From Sphingobacterium sp. UT-1RO-CII-1 (GTDB lineage: Bacteria; Bacteroidota; Bacteroidia; Sphingobacteriales; Sphingobacteriaceae): a stretch of 64,000 bases of DNA. How positions within the stretch are numbered: position 1 is the stretch's first letter; every line of letters begins with the position of its first letter. Location of the stretch: the NCBI RefSeq assembly GCF_026711005.1, contig NZ_JAPPVJ010000002.1, positions 124,001 through 188,000 on the forward strand. Reading direction: 5' to 3'. A model generated the notes under the pieces. That model saw only the letters and a list, made by a program, of their open reading frames with translations, ran no database searches and was not told the origin of the DNA. Below are positions 1 through 9,437 of the stretch, one piece after another. The position numbers and the translations under genes are program-made.

Positions 1-1357
1 GAACAGGTTCCGCATCATAGTAATATTGAACAATTTCATTATTATCGTAACTATAACTGGATTCCGCTACTTGGAATTTCACTGTAGCTAGTTTTGTGCT
101 TTTTACCGTATTAAATATAGCCAATTGCATATTATTATTAAAAGCAGCCACTTCACCCTCTACATATTTTTTCTCGATAGCACTAACTTCCTGCCTGTAA
201 GTAGCTTGTGCCACCTTGTAATCTGCCTCAAGCTTTTCTCTTTCTTGCTCTAGCTTTGCTAACTCTTTCTGATAGTCGTTCAGGGTTATAGAGCCCTCTT
301 CATTGAATTTTTTATGTAGTTCATACATCCTAACGTAATACTGATGTTGAGGGTATTCCGGATAATCAGGATCAGCAGGTAAAGCGTTTACAAGTTTACT
401 AAAGTCTGTAGACCCAAGAAATTGTACGCCTGCGATTTTGAATGACAGGTTTGAACCTTTAACAAGCTCTAAAAAACCATGACCATCAAACTCAGTATAC
501 GTATAGGAGCCACCGTCCCAAGTTTCCGTATATTCTTTATTAAGGTCTTGTAGTTTTTTATACGTAAGGTTATCGTGCTTTGAATCAGCTGACACGCTTA
601 ATATTTCGTCGCTTCCTAGTAATAAGGCAAAATTAGCTTTAACAACGCTACTTTCATTGCTTACATTCGTTGTAGCTTTATATTGCCCAATAGATAAGTC
701 TGCCTGCGCCAACTTAGGCATGTTATCTCCATGTGTTTCCAATACTGCTTTTAGCTCCATAGCAGATTTTCCGTCTACTAGCATCCCCGCGGCTATAGCG
801 GTGGGGATTTCATACAGATCACCGTCCAAATCAATCGTTTTGCCGTTTGTTTGATAAGTTACCGTAAATTTAGCTGTATTGCTTTTAGCTCCCTTTTTAG
901 CAGGAAATAAAACCTCTATTTTATCATTTGATGATGTTTTATCAAAATTTCCTGTTTTCGCATTATACGTGTAAATACCAAAACTATCACTGAACTTTTG
1001 AAGTTCCTGTGCCGAGCTATTGATACTTACCACCGTACTTAACATTTTTTGAATACCTGATACGGTTTGGCCCGAGCGTCCAAATTTATTAATATCCATT
1101 ACGGATATGTCAAGAGTACCTAAGTCTGCTAAGGTTTGCAATGCCTCAATAGCTGGTTCACTGGCCAAAGCCTCCATCTTTTTCACAGTTGCCCGTCCTT
1201 CGGTTTCTAAAAAATCTTTGTCCGCTGCAATTCCCTCCTTACTATAAGGTAGCTCGAAGTCTATTTCGCCTTCATCAGCGGGAGTTTTATCCTTGCTACA
1301 CGAATGCATAAGTGCACATGAAGCTAAGGCTAAACTAAAAAGTAAATGTCTTTTCAT
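1..1357 (-). CDS. Lipoprotein of unknown function (3' end outside window)
   Basis: The frame is open from an ATG at 1357-1355 down to the window edge, about 452 codons, so the C-terminus is missing. The N-terminus MKRHLLFSLALASCALMHSC is a lipoprotein signal with lipobox LMHSC, and the mature protein starts Cys-Ser-Lys-Asp. The body is rich in Lys, Asp, Ser and Thr. A stretch read from about 180-320 is strongly charged (KLEQEREKLEADYK), which suggests a coiled coil. I recognise no enzymatic motif. Probably a periplasm-facing or surface lipoprotein. Confidence 0.7.
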   Translation of the reverse strand, partial: MKRHLLFSLALASCALMHSCSKDKTPADEGEIDFELPYSKEGIAADKDFLETEGRATVKKMEALASEPAIEALQTLADLGTLDISVMDINKFGRSGQTVSGIQKMLSTVVSINSSAQELQKFSDSFGIYTYNAKTGNFDKTSSNDKIEVLFPAKKGAKSNTAKFTVTYQTNGKTIDLDGDLYEIPTAIAAGMLVDGKSAMELKAVLETHGDNMPKLAQADLSIGQYKATTNVSNESSVVKANFALLLGSDEILSVSADSKHDNLTYKKLQDLNKEYTETWDGGSYTYTEFDGHGFLELVKGSNLSFKIAGVQFLGSTDFSKLVNALPADPDYPEYPQHQYYVRMYELHKKFNEEGSITLNDYQKELAKLEQEREKLEADYKVAQATYRQEVSAIEKKYVEGEVAAFNNNMQLAIFNTVKSTKLATVKFQVAESSYSYDNNEIVQYYYDAEPV

Positions 1358-1421
1358 GGTTCAGTATAAGTTAAGTGTTTATTGTTATGGAAGCAAAAAT
1401 AGCACTATAAAAGGGTAATAT

Positions 1422-1443
1422 ATATACCTAGCATTAGGTATAT
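1422..1443. other. Perfect 9-bp hairpin between two minus-strand genes
   Basis: ATATACCTA, loop GCAT, TAGGTATAT. It lies between the end of the gene at 1512 and the start of the lipoprotein gene at 1357. It could stop transcription of the upstream pair or act as an operator. It has no long T-run, so a terminator role is uncertain. Confidence 0.4.
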
Positions 1444-1511
1444 TTCCCTATAAATTAATTGCGTTAAAAATGTTACTTTACTATGTTGAAGTTTTTCTTG
1501 TTTAGGACAAA

Positions 1512-2282
1512 CTACAACTTCTCATTCAAGTACTTCCAATATCGTCGTGGTACATGTTGGATATGAAGTTTAGTATTCTTTCGTTCAACAATATTTACAG
1601 CTTTGAAATACCGACGCCAAAGTTCATCATATTTTCTTTCATCATCATCTACCTGCAAAGCAATGGATTTGCCAGAGGGCTGTTCGTCTTTTGCAAACTT
1701 TACTTCACTTGTATTTGTTAGGTCATAATAAATACCATATTCTCTTTTTACATCATAAATTAACCATACCTGATCAGCATAACGTTCTCTAAAATGTTTA
1801 ACTATTAGTGGTAAGACATTAAAATCAGGTTCTATTAATGCTAAATAAAGTCCGCCTTTTAACAATTTGAAGCGTACGAAAGCCTTCATACGGTGCCGCT
1901 CTCGCCAAACGGATCGGGCTTGATGCCTGATTTCTAAGATGCTATCATTTGTGAAATTTCGCGAATGATCACTTTGTGCTTTAAGGTAATAGCATATGGT
2001 GCGTACAACGAGTTTGTAAGCTATTGGTTTTTCTATTAGATAAACGTAATATAAGTCTAGATAAGCTTGTTTATTCAATTTACTCAATAACGCTCTTTGT
2101 ACACGCTCTGCCTTTTTTGCTGTAGTCTGTACCTCATGTGCTGTAGTAAATAAAGCCGTTTGGTAAATACCTACAACACCTATATCGACAGCGTTCAGCC
2201 TATAGTCGAAAACATCAAATACTGTACTCAATAAACCTGCCCACGACCCATCAAAAAGGATAACACTATCTTTCATATACAA
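1512..2282 (-). CDS. TIGR03915/DUF4130 family putative DNA repair or metabolism protein
   Basis: 256 aa with the N-terminus MKDSVILFDGSWAGLLSTVF, typical of the DUF4130 family. The family is regularly encoded next to a radical SAM protein with a helix-hairpin-helix, as here (11-bp gap to the gene at 2294). The role is inferred from that pairing: a two-gene DNA modification or repair module of unproven chemistry. It includes the family-like segments RHQARSVWRERHRMKAFVRF (about 121-140) and LIEPDFNVLPLIVKHFRERY (about 149-168). Cytoplasmic. Likely co-transcribed with the radical SAM gene. Confidence 0.8.
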   Translation of the reverse strand: MYMKDSVILFDGSWAGLLSTVFDVFDYRLNAVDIGVVGIYQTALFTTAHEVQTTAKKAERVQRALLSKLNKQAYLDLYYVYLIEKPIAYKLVVRTICYYLKAQSDHSRNFTNDSILEIRHQARSVWRERHRMKAFVRFKLLKGGLYLALIEPDFNVLPLIVKHFRERYADQVWLIYDVKREYGIYYDLTNTSEVKFAKDEQPSGKSIALQVDDDERKYDELWRRYFKAVNIVERKNTKLHIQHVPRRYWKYLNEKL

Positions 2283-2293
2283 ACTTTGAATTG

Positions 2294-3547
2294 CTAGAAT
2301 AAATTTAACTGGCTTCCTACGATAGATTTATATTTACTCGCTGAAGAATTTAGTATATAACTTTTGATCACATCGGCTTGTTTATCTGCGTAAAGTTGCT
2401 GGAATCCTTTGCATATAATGAAGTACTTTGCCCGGTTAATGGCTATTCCTAATTTTTTAAGATGCTCTATATTTAAAGAACCGAAACGGCGTGCAGCTAT
2501 AATCTTTTTCGCTGAACCGACGCCAATCCCTGGAATTCGTAAAATCAAGCTATATGCAGCTCGGTTAATATCGATTGGAAACTGGTCCATATTACGCAAT
2601 GCCCAACCCAACTTCGGGTCTACATCTAAGTCCAGCAAAGGGTTAGTTTCATTGACAATTTCGTTAGCTTCAAATCCATAAAAACGCATGAGCCAGTCCG
2701 ATTGATAGAGTCTGTTTTCACGAACAGTAGGCACCTGTGTGCCAATATTTGGCAAGCGCTTATCCATAGATATTGGTACATATCCTGAATAATAGACACG
2801 CTTTAACTTATAGTTTTGATAGTAGTTTTGTGCAAGACTTATAATTTGACGATCGGTTTCACCGCTTGCCCCGATTATCATTTGTGTACTTTGCCCCGCT
2901 GGTGCAAAAATAGGTGAGCTTTTAATCACTTTGCGCTCGTCTTTACGTTCTATTATTCGATCCTTTAAATGTTGCATGGGTTCGATCATGTCTTTTCGAT
3001 TTTTTTCGGGAGCCAACAATTTTAAGCCATCTTCTGTTGGGATCTCTAAATTGATACTTAATCGATCTGCATATAGGCCTGCTTCGTCCAATAACTCTGG
3101 GGATGCGCCAGGAATTGTTTTTAAATGAATATAACCATTAAAATTATGTTCTTTGCGCAATTTTTTAGCGATTAGCACAAGACGTTCCATGGTATAGTCT
3201 GCATTTTTAAAAATACCAGAGCTCAAAAACAATCCTTCAATATAATTTCTTCGGTAGAAATTTATTGTCAGATCCACCACTTCTTGCACTGTAAATGCGG
3301 CACGTTTGACATCATTGCTTCGCCGAGAAACACAATATGCGCAATCGAAAATGCAATGATTGGTCAATAATATTTTTAAAAGCGATACACAACGGCCGTC
3401 CTCTGTATAGGTATGACAAATCCCTGCACCGGCATTGCCTAAACCTTTATTTTTGTTTTTTCGATTACTACCACTTGAACTACAACTGACATCATATTTT
3501 GCGGCGTCCGCTAAAATCGACAGTTTTTCCAAAAGCTTATTTTGCAT
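2294..3547 (-). CDS. Radical SAM / helix-hairpin-helix protein, putative DNA modification or repair (TIGR03916 type)
   Basis: 417 aa. The radical SAM cluster motif C-x3-C-x2-C is visible as CIFDCAYC (about 64-71), where three cysteines bind the 4Fe-4S cluster that cleaves S-adenosylmethionine. A C-terminal helix-hairpin-helix is visible as IPGIGVGSAKKIIAARRFG (about 340-358) and suggests binding to nucleic acid. Start ATG at 3547 follows a stretch with a TATTTTTG promoter element (minus strand, 3574-3567). It is the first gene of a pair with the DUF4130 gene. Substrate unknown. Confidence 0.85.
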   Translation of the reverse strand: MQNKLLEKLSILADAAKYDVSCSSSGSNRKNKNKGLGNAGAGICHTYTEDGRCVSLLKILLTNHCIFDCAYCVSRRSNDVKRAAFTVQEVVDLTINFYRRNYIEGLFLSSGIFKNADYTMERLVLIAKKLRKEHNFNGYIHLKTIPGASPELLDEAGLYADRLSINLEIPTEDGLKLLAPEKNRKDMIEPMQHLKDRIIERKDERKVIKSSPIFAPAGQSTQMIIGASGETDRQIISLAQNYYQNYKLKRVYYSGYVPISMDKRLPNIGTQVPTVRENRLYQSDWLMRFYGFEANEIVNETNPLLDLDVDPKLGWALRNMDQFPIDINRAAYSLILRIPGIGVGSAKKIIAARRFGSLNIEHLKKLGIAINRAKYFIICKGFQQLYADKQADVIKSYILNSSASKYKSIVGSQLNLF

Positions 3548-3566
3548 ATTTTTAGTATTATAAAAA

Positions 3567-3574
3567 CAAAAATA
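3567..3574 (-). promoter_or_regulatory. Putative -7 element for the radical SAM/DUF4130 pair
   Basis: The minus strand reads TATTTTTG, matching the Bacteroidota TAnnTTTG box, about 20 nt upstream of the ATG at 3547. No clear TTG box 19-20 bp further upstream. Confidence 0.35.
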
Positions 3575-3735
3575 CTAAAATAATTAGCTAAAATAAAAAG
3601 AGTATTTAGAGTTTTAATCATAGACTTTATTCATAAGATTTCTAATAGCTACTCACCTTTTGGAAAACAAAAAGGAAAGGGTTCGTGTTTTTAAATAGAG
3701 GATAGTTATGAAAGTAGTTCATTTAGGCAGATAGT

Positions 3736-4686
3736 ATGTTTATGGATAACATTTTGAATCATATTGGAAAAACACCGCTGGTACATTTGGACAATTTGTC
3801 ACAAGAGCTCAAAATAAACGTCTACGCTAAAATGGAATCCATGAATCCGGGCAAAAGTTTAAAAGATAGGAGTTCTAAAAATATTTTACTGCAAGCATTG
3901 AAACGAAAGCTTATTAATACCAAAACCACAGTCATCGAATCATCTTCAGGAAATATGGCCATTGGTTTAGCAAGAGTATGTAGTTTATTAGGTTTAAAAT
4001 TTATAGCTGTGGTTGATCCCAATATAAATAGCCAGACATTAAAAATACTGCAATTGTATGGGGCTCACATAGAAATGGTTTCAGTAACAGATGGAACAGG
4101 GAGTTATCTAAATACACGTTTAAAAAGGGTTCAAACACTATTGTCATCTATTCCCAATAGTTATACGACCAATCAGTACAGCAACCCCGATAACCCTCAA
4201 GCACACAGACACATATTTAAGGAGATAAAAGCTGATTTAGGCCATAGTCCTGATTATCTATTTACAGCAGTAAGTACGTGTGGCTCTGTTCGAGGGATCT
4301 TAGATGAAATTGCAGTAAATCAAGACAAAACAAAAGTTATAGCTGTTGACGCCGAAGGAAGTTTAATTTTTAGCGACCAAGTTAAAACCCGTTACATCCC
4401 AGGAATGGGAGCAAGTAGAAAGCCTGATTTTGACATTACTCAGAGTTTATATGCGCATCAGTTAGTTTCTGAACAAGAGACTATCGCAGGTTGCTATCAA
4501 TTACTTAAGCTTGAGTGCATTTTAGCCGGCGGATCGACAGGTGCTCAAGTAGCTGCTTTAATGAAAAGAGCACCCACATTAGAGCCGGGTGCTGATGTTT
4601 GTATGATTGTAGCCGATGATGGTGAACGGTATTTAGACACCATTTACGATACAGAGTGGGTTAAAAGAAAAATAGATAAGAAATGA
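3736..4686 (+). CDS. SbnA-like PLP synthase (2,3-diaminopropionate-type biosynthesis, cysteine synthase fold)
   Basis: 316 aa fold-II PLP enzyme. The PLP lysine lies in MNPGKSLKDR (about 36-45). The phosphate-binding loop ESSSGNMAIGLA is typical of the cysteine synthase fold. Several blocks match what I know of staphylococcal SbnA more than CysK: VDAEGSLIFSD, PGMGASRKP, AGGSTG and DGERYLDTIYDTEW. SbnA joins O-phosphoserine and glutamate on the way to L-2,3-diaminopropionate. Its usual partner SbnB is absent here. The gene overlaps the next by 4 bp (ATGA), so the three genes 3736-7824 form one operon. ATG at 3742 is an alternative start. Confidence 0.8.
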   Translation: MFMDNILNHIGKTPLVHLDNLSQELKINVYAKMESMNPGKSLKDRSSKNILLQALKRKLINTKTTVIESSSGNMAIGLARVCSLLGLKFIAVVDPNINSQTLKILQLYGAHIEMVSVTDGTGSYLNTRLKRVQTLLSSIPNSYTTNQYSNPDNPQAHRHIFKEIKADLGHSPDYLFTAVSTCGSVRGILDEIAVNQDKTKVIAVDAEGSLIFSDQVKTRYIPGMGASRKPDFDITQSLYAHQLVSEQETIAGCYQLLKLECILAGGSTGAQVAALMKRAPTLEPGADVCMIVADDGERYLDTIYDTEWVKRKIDKK

Positions 4687-6413
4687 TTTGGAAAACGACT
4701 CATTTATCCCATGATTTTAAACTACTGTTAAATAAAAAAACGCCCTATAAAGAGTCTACTGAAACAGGTAAAGAAAATTTTCGAGTGGGCATTGTAGGAG
4801 GGGGACCTAAAGGAATGTATGCTTTGGATACCTTGGTTAGTACAGTATTAAAGTTTCGTGTCGATTTCCCTATAACAATAGATTGGTACAATAAAGCCGC
4901 TGATTTTGGTGCCGGTCCAAACTATGATACAGATCAACCGGACAATCTACTTATAAACTATGCCATTGGCAATATCAATGCATGGGAATGCAATGATGAT
5001 AGCCGTCTTTCTCTACTCAATTGGTTAACCCAACATACCGCATTAGGAGAGAAACCGACAGCGCTAGATTTTGCATCCCGGGCTGTTGTTGGTTATTACT
5101 TAAAAGACTGCTGTAACCTCCTAATCGAACAATTGCCACAATACGTAACATTAAATAGGGTTGTTTGCGATGTCACTGATATTGAATGTTCAGACCAAAG
5201 CATATATGTGCATAGCAATCGATATGATTCTGTGATTTTGTGTACAGGACATTCCTACGCAAGTAAATTTGTAAATAAAAGGTCAGCTAATAGTCCTGTC
5301 TACGAAGCTTACCCTGTAAAAGCTCTACAAAACCTTAAAGGCTTGAAAAATATTGCTATCCAAGGCATGGGTTTATCCTTTATAGATACCGTAATAACAT
5401 TATCAAGCTCTGGCGATCCCTGTAATATTCCGAAAATGTTGCCTTACTCACGCACTAATCTTCCTATGCTTCCGCGTGTCCCCCATGTTGCAAGTGAAAT
5501 AGACAGCAGCGCATTTTTACATCATGACTATTGGCAGGGGTTAATAAATAAAAAAAACATCGATTTTGACACAGAGGTGCTACCGCTATTAGATGATGAA
5601 ATTTGCTTCGCTTATTATACAATAAAAGATAACCTAAGCAGTTGTAATGCCAAGTATGGAAAAGAAAATATTCCTTCAGATAATGAGCCTTTTTCACTTC
5701 ATCGCTTACTATTTCCCAATGAGTACCTAAGTGAAAAAGATCGAACACATTACAACAGTTGGATTTTGAAATACTTACAAGAAGCAATTGCCCGCTGCAA
5801 GTCAAACGAGATTGATCCGATTACATCTGCGCTCCATAAGCTTAGAGAATTTCGACCAATTATGGAAAACATATATGCACATGGAGGGTTAAATCCTGAA
5901 AGCCAGAAGAAATTTGATAATTATTGGTACCCTGCAATATCGAGGGTTTGTTTCGGTCCTCCTGTGATCAATGCTGAGAAACTGGTTGAATTGATGAGAT
6001 CTGGGAAATTACAGTTCAATTTTAGTAGCCCGCCACAGGTGAAAATAAATGAAGGTCATGTTTTATTGGAAAATGAAGCGCATGAAACCATTAAATGCGA
6101 CGCCTTAATATATGCACATATTCCAAAAGCAAATTTACCAACCACTCCACATTCGCTATATAGCCCTTTGATTATAAAAGGAATAGCAAAAATATATTGT
6201 AACGGACCTTATGAAACGGGAGCTATAAAGATAAATGATAGGGGAAGGGTTATGGGGAAGGGAGTAAATAAACTCGCTCTTTTTGCCTACGGCACACCTA
6301 CAGAAAGTAATGTGCTTGATAACGATAGTTTATCCCGACGGGTACATAATTATGCAGAAGACTGGACTGAATTTGTAATAGAGAAAATAAATAAAATAGA
6401 GGGTAAATCATAG
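4683..6413 (+). CDS. FAD/NAD(P)-binding protein (NAD_9-type flavin oxidoreductase)
   Basis: 576 aa. A Rossmann dinucleotide motif is seen as VGIVGGGPKGMYALDTL (about 36-52). The following block WYNKAADFGAGPNYDTDQPD is typical of the FAD-NAD(P)-binding family PF13454, whose members often sit in specialised-metabolite clusters. A second nucleotide-type segment is near 215-230 (KNIAIQGMGLSFIDTVI). It overlaps SbnA-like by 4 bp and is followed after 1 bp by the PLP decarboxylase. It could replace SbnB as the oxidising step or N-hydroxylate a product; neither is shown by sequence. Confidence 0.75.
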   Translation: MIWKTTHLSHDFKLLLNKKTPYKESTETGKENFRVGIVGGGPKGMYALDTLVSTVLKFRVDFPITIDWYNKAADFGAGPNYDTDQPDNLLINYAIGNINAWECNDDSRLSLLNWLTQHTALGEKPTALDFASRAVVGYYLKDCCNLLIEQLPQYVTLNRVVCDVTDIECSDQSIYVHSNRYDSVILCTGHSYASKFVNKRSANSPVYEAYPVKALQNLKGLKNIAIQGMGLSFIDTVITLSSSGDPCNIPKMLPYSRTNLPMLPRVPHVASEIDSSAFLHHDYWQGLINKKNIDFDTEVLPLLDDEICFAYYTIKDNLSSCNAKYGKENIPSDNEPFSLHRLLFPNEYLSEKDRTHYNSWILKYLQEAIARCKSNEIDPITSALHKLREFRPIMENIYAHGGLNPESQKKFDNYWYPAISRVCFGPPVINAEKLVELMRSGKLQFNFSSPPQVKINEGHVLLENEAHETIKCDALIYAHIPKANLPTTPHSLYSPLIIKGIAKIYCNGPYETGAIKINDRGRVMGKGVNKLALFAYGTPTESNVLDNDSLSRRVHNYAEDWTEFVIEKINKIEGKS

Positions 6414-6414
6414 T

Positions 6415-7824
6415 ATGGAAAAAACAAAACATTATTACTTGACCCCCCTAATGGCGGGGTGGATAGAGGATCTTGTAAATAATAAAGAGCTATTAAACAG
6501 GGCTTTGAAACAATATGAGTCACCTATCAATATTCATTGTATAAATAATTTTCAATCCAATGTACACAGCTATAGTCATGTTCTTAGCTCTTACGGACTT
6601 CGCCATAAAATTTACTACGCGCGAAAGGCCAATAAATGTTTAGTATTTCCTCTAACAAGCTGGCAAATCAATCAAGGAATAGATACTGCTAGTTATCGCG
6701 AAGTGAAACAATGTCTAGATGCAGGCATTCCTGCTGATAGTATAGTATGTACTGCAGCAGTAAAAAATAGGAAGCTATTAGAAATGCTGGTGCAGAATCA
6801 GGTAGAAATAGTTTTAGATAATGAGGATGAAATGAAGCTTTTACAAGAAGTATGTGAAAACTTAGCGATAGAAGCGAATGTTATATTGCGACTTTCTGGC
6901 TTTGTAAAGCAGAATAAACTATTAAAAAGCAGATTTGGGTTTAGACTTGATGATGCTTATTCAATAATCACAGAAAGAATAGGCAAGGGAAAAGAATTCT
7001 CTTATTTCCGATATTACGGTTTACATTTCCACCTTAATGGTTATGACGCTGAAGAGCGGGCTATTGCACTCTATCAGAGTGGCGAACTGGTTGAGCGCTT
7101 ACACCAAGTGGGTATAAAAACAAAATCTCTCGATATGGGAGGAGGTTTTTTAATGAATTATTTAGCCAATGAACAGGAGTGGAACAACTTTAATGATGCT
7201 CTCAAAGAAGCTGTATTAGGAGATTTAAACCCCATTACCTACGGCAATGATGGTTTAGGATTGATTTTAAACGAAGGCAAATTGCTAGGGAAGATAGACG
7301 TATACCCCTATTACAATAAAGTAAATAAGGAAAATTTGCTCAAAACAATACTTGAAACACGATTTAATGACCAACCGCTATATCATTTTTTAAAAAATTT
7401 AAATCTGGAAATCCGTATGGAACCGGGACGTTCGTTATTAGATCAATGCGGTATTACTGTAGCGAAAGTAGCTTTTCGAAAAAGAGATACAGAAAACAAT
7501 TTACTAATAGGTTTAGAAATGAATAGAACGCAGCTTCGAAGTTCCAGCGCTGATTTTTTGGTTGATCCGCTACATTTAACAAATAGCGATGCCCCTGGTG
7601 ACGGACAAGTAGAAGGCTATTTAGTGGGCGCCTATTGTTTAGAACAGGAGCATATACTAAAGCGAAAAATACTTTTTAAAAGCATGCCACAAGTAGGTGA
7701 TCTATTTGTTTTTGTCAATACAGCAGGCTACATGATGCACTTTTATGAATCCGAAGCTCATTTATTCCCCTTAGCTAAAAATCTCATATACGACTCAGGA
7801 ACGAAAGTAATAGTCGAGGACTAG
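6415..7824 (+). CDS. Fold-III PLP-dependent decarboxylase, Y4yA / diaminopimelate decarboxylase-like
   Basis: 469 aa alanine-racemase-fold (type III) PLP enzyme. The PLP lysine is in YYARKANKCLVF (about 63-74). The glycine-rich stretch LDMGGGFLMNYL and the motif MEPGRS (about 338-343) bind the cofactor phosphate. The end GDLFVFVNTAGYMMHFYES is the family's C-terminal active-site region. It is longer than LysA (about 420 aa) and most like the Y4yA family. Last gene of the operon; probably decarboxylates the amino-acid product of the two upstream enzymes, as SbnH does in staphyloferrin B synthesis. Substrate unknown. Confidence 0.75.
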   Translation: MEKTKHYYLTPLMAGWIEDLVNNKELLNRALKQYESPINIHCINNFQSNVHSYSHVLSSYGLRHKIYYARKANKCLVFPLTSWQINQGIDTASYREVKQCLDAGIPADSIVCTAAVKNRKLLEMLVQNQVEIVLDNEDEMKLLQEVCENLAIEANVILRLSGFVKQNKLLKSRFGFRLDDAYSIITERIGKGKEFSYFRYYGLHFHLNGYDAEERAIALYQSGELVERLHQVGIKTKSLDMGGGFLMNYLANEQEWNNFNDALKEAVLGDLNPITYGNDGLGLILNEGKLLGKIDVYPYYNKVNKENLLKTILETRFNDQPLYHFLKNLNLEIRMEPGRSLLDQCGITVAKVAFRKRDTENNLLIGLEMNRTQLRSSSADFLVDPLHLTNSDAPGDGQVEGYLVGAYCLEQEHILKRKILFKSMPQVGDLFVFVNTAGYMMHFYESEAHLFPLAKNLIYDSGTKVIVED

Positions 7825-7843
7825 CATTTCAACCTATTTGGTT

Positions 7844-7861
7844 CTGCCCCTAAAGGGGCAG
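7844..7861. terminator. Short GC-rich hairpin after the SbnA-like operon
   Basis: CTGCCCC, loop TAAA, GGGGCAG, a perfect 7-bp stem 20 bp after the stop codon of the decarboxylase. It has only a weak T tail and lies between convergent genes, so it may serve both. Confidence 0.55.
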
Positions 7862-7873
7862 TTACTATCTAAA

Positions 7874-8998
7874 TCAACTATTACTTCTGGATACAGAGTT
7901 TTTCTCTTCACATATTTCTTTTTTTAGTTCCATAAAGTGCTCTGAGTCATCCTCCTCTCCGAGTAAAAACCCCCAAGGTTTAAGTTCTAACACACGGTCG
8001 AACACGATTTTACAGATTGCTAAAATAGGAATGGCCAAAAACATTCCGGATATACCCCATAGAAGTTCTCCAAAAAAAATAGCCATCATAGCTACCATGG
8101 AGTTAACCTGAACTTTTGATCCTACAATTTTAGGTACTACAAAATTGCTATCAATAAAATGAATTACCGCCAAGGCTACTAAAACAAATACAACATGCAG
8201 AAGAGAAGAAGTTGCAAAAGTAATTAGTGAAATCACCAACATAGAAAGAAATATTCCAACATATGGAAGAACATTAAAAAAACCTGTAAATATGGCTAGC
8301 ATTAAACTGTACTTAACACCTATAATAGTAAGCGCTATAAAAGTCATAGTAGCCACAATAATCATTTGTAAAAATAAGCCTATCAAATATCTTTTTACGA
8401 CATATTGTATCTGGGAAACGATGTCCAATACCGTATTGTGATGATTGCTGTGGTTCAAAAGTAGAAGAAAACGTACAATATGTCTGCGATAAACCAATAT
8501 GAAAAATGTATATAAAAAAGTAAAGACCAGTAAAATAAATGTAGACGACATCGACAATATAGCTACCCCCAGTATGGCAGTACCTCTACTGACTGATTTT
8601 GTTAAAGTATCTGTCACATACTCCATTTGATCGGAATAATCTATATTAAAGGTCGCAGCTATCCAATCTTGAAAAGACTCTAAGCCTGCTACAACTTGTT
8701 TTTCAAAGGCTGGCCAATCCTCCTTTAGGTTGGTCATTTGTGAGCCTAGCAATACAACTATACCTGTTAATAATGTAAAGAACAGTAGCAACGATATCAA
8801 TGAGGCTAAAATTCTGGGCATTCTTAACTTTCGCTCCATCCATGTAGCAAATGGTGTCAAGAGCAAAGCAAATAAACTCCCCAAAATGAAAGGAACAATA
8901 ATAGTTTGCCCTACGCTAGCTATATACACTACAGCAATGATGCTGATTAATATACAGGCTAGTTTTATATAAAAGGGAAGAGATAAGAGTTTTTTCAT
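7874..8998 (-). CDS. AI-2E family transporter / PerM-type permease
   Basis: 374 aa with about seven to eight hydrophobic segments, including a hydrophobic pair near the N-terminus (FYIKLACILISIIAVVYIAS, then a segment ending near 50) and the C-terminal block GLFLQMIIVATMTFIALTII ... VGIFLSMLVISLI ... FVVPKIVGSKVQVNSMVAMMAIFFGELLWGISGMFLAIP. The VPKIVG and GxxGMFLAIP stretches are hallmarks of PF01594. Family members export AI-2, sodium or small solutes; substrate here unknown. Single gene, convergent with the upstream operon. Confidence 0.85.
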   Translation of the reverse strand: MKKLLSLPFYIKLACILISIIAVVYIASVGQTIIVPFILGSLFALLLTPFATWMERKLRMPRILASLISLLLFFTLLTGIVVLLGSQMTNLKEDWPAFEKQVVAGLESFQDWIAATFNIDYSDQMEYVTDTLTKSVSRGTAILGVAILSMSSTFILLVFTFLYTFFILVYRRHIVRFLLLLNHSNHHNTVLDIVSQIQYVVKRYLIGLFLQMIIVATMTFIALTIIGVKYSLMLAIFTGFFNVLPYVGIFLSMLVISLITFATSSLLHVVFVLVALAVIHFIDSNFVVPKIVGSKVQVNSMVAMMAIFFGELLWGISGMFLAIPILAICKIVFDRVLELKPWGFLLGEEDDSEHFMELKKEICEEKNSVSRSNS

Positions 8999-9154
8999 AT
9001 TTAATTACACTTTCAGACTATAAGTACCCATACTATTTTGGTTAAATAAAAATCGTAAAATAATATTTAATAACAAACCATAATTTTAGTGGATGTAGAC
9101 TTTAGTTCTAAAAACATATAGTTTTATAAAATGTTTAGCTAATTATCTTTAAAA

Positions 9155-9434
9155 ATGGAAAATAACAGGAAAAAATATTCATTAAATAGATTGTCGCAAA
9201 AGCAATGGGCAGACTATAAAAGTATCAGGCTAGAAGCACTGTTAGCAGAGCCTGATAAGTTTGGCAGCGCTTATGATATGCAATGTTCATGCATCATTTG
9301 TTTCTCTTTGTGCATGAAATGATGCGTCCAAGGCAGCTAACCAACGCTTTGGATTCAGCTTCACACATCTTGAAACAACTGTATGGCCAGATGGGAAACT
9401 GGATAATGAAGTCTTTTATAAGCTCGATCTTTAA
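9155..9434 (+). pseudogene. Decayed GNAT acetyltransferase gene
   Basis: An ATG at 9155 opens a 55-codon frame whose first 41 residues (RLSQKQWADYKSIRLEALLA ... EPDKFGSAYD) match the start of GNAT acetyltransferases, which continue for about another 110 residues. Here the frame ends at 9322. In another frame, 9381-9434, WPDGKLDNEVFYKLDL plus a stop resembles a GNAT C-terminus. I infer a gene with its middle lost. A short inverted repeat (GCATCATTT/AAATGATGC, about 9293-9324) lies at the break. Confidence 0.5.
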
Positions 9435-9437
9435 CTG

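Noticed and set aside
5464..5805. 113-codon minus-strand frame inside the FAD protein gene
   Set aside because: Antisense to a clear conserved gene; the translation lacks protein-family features.
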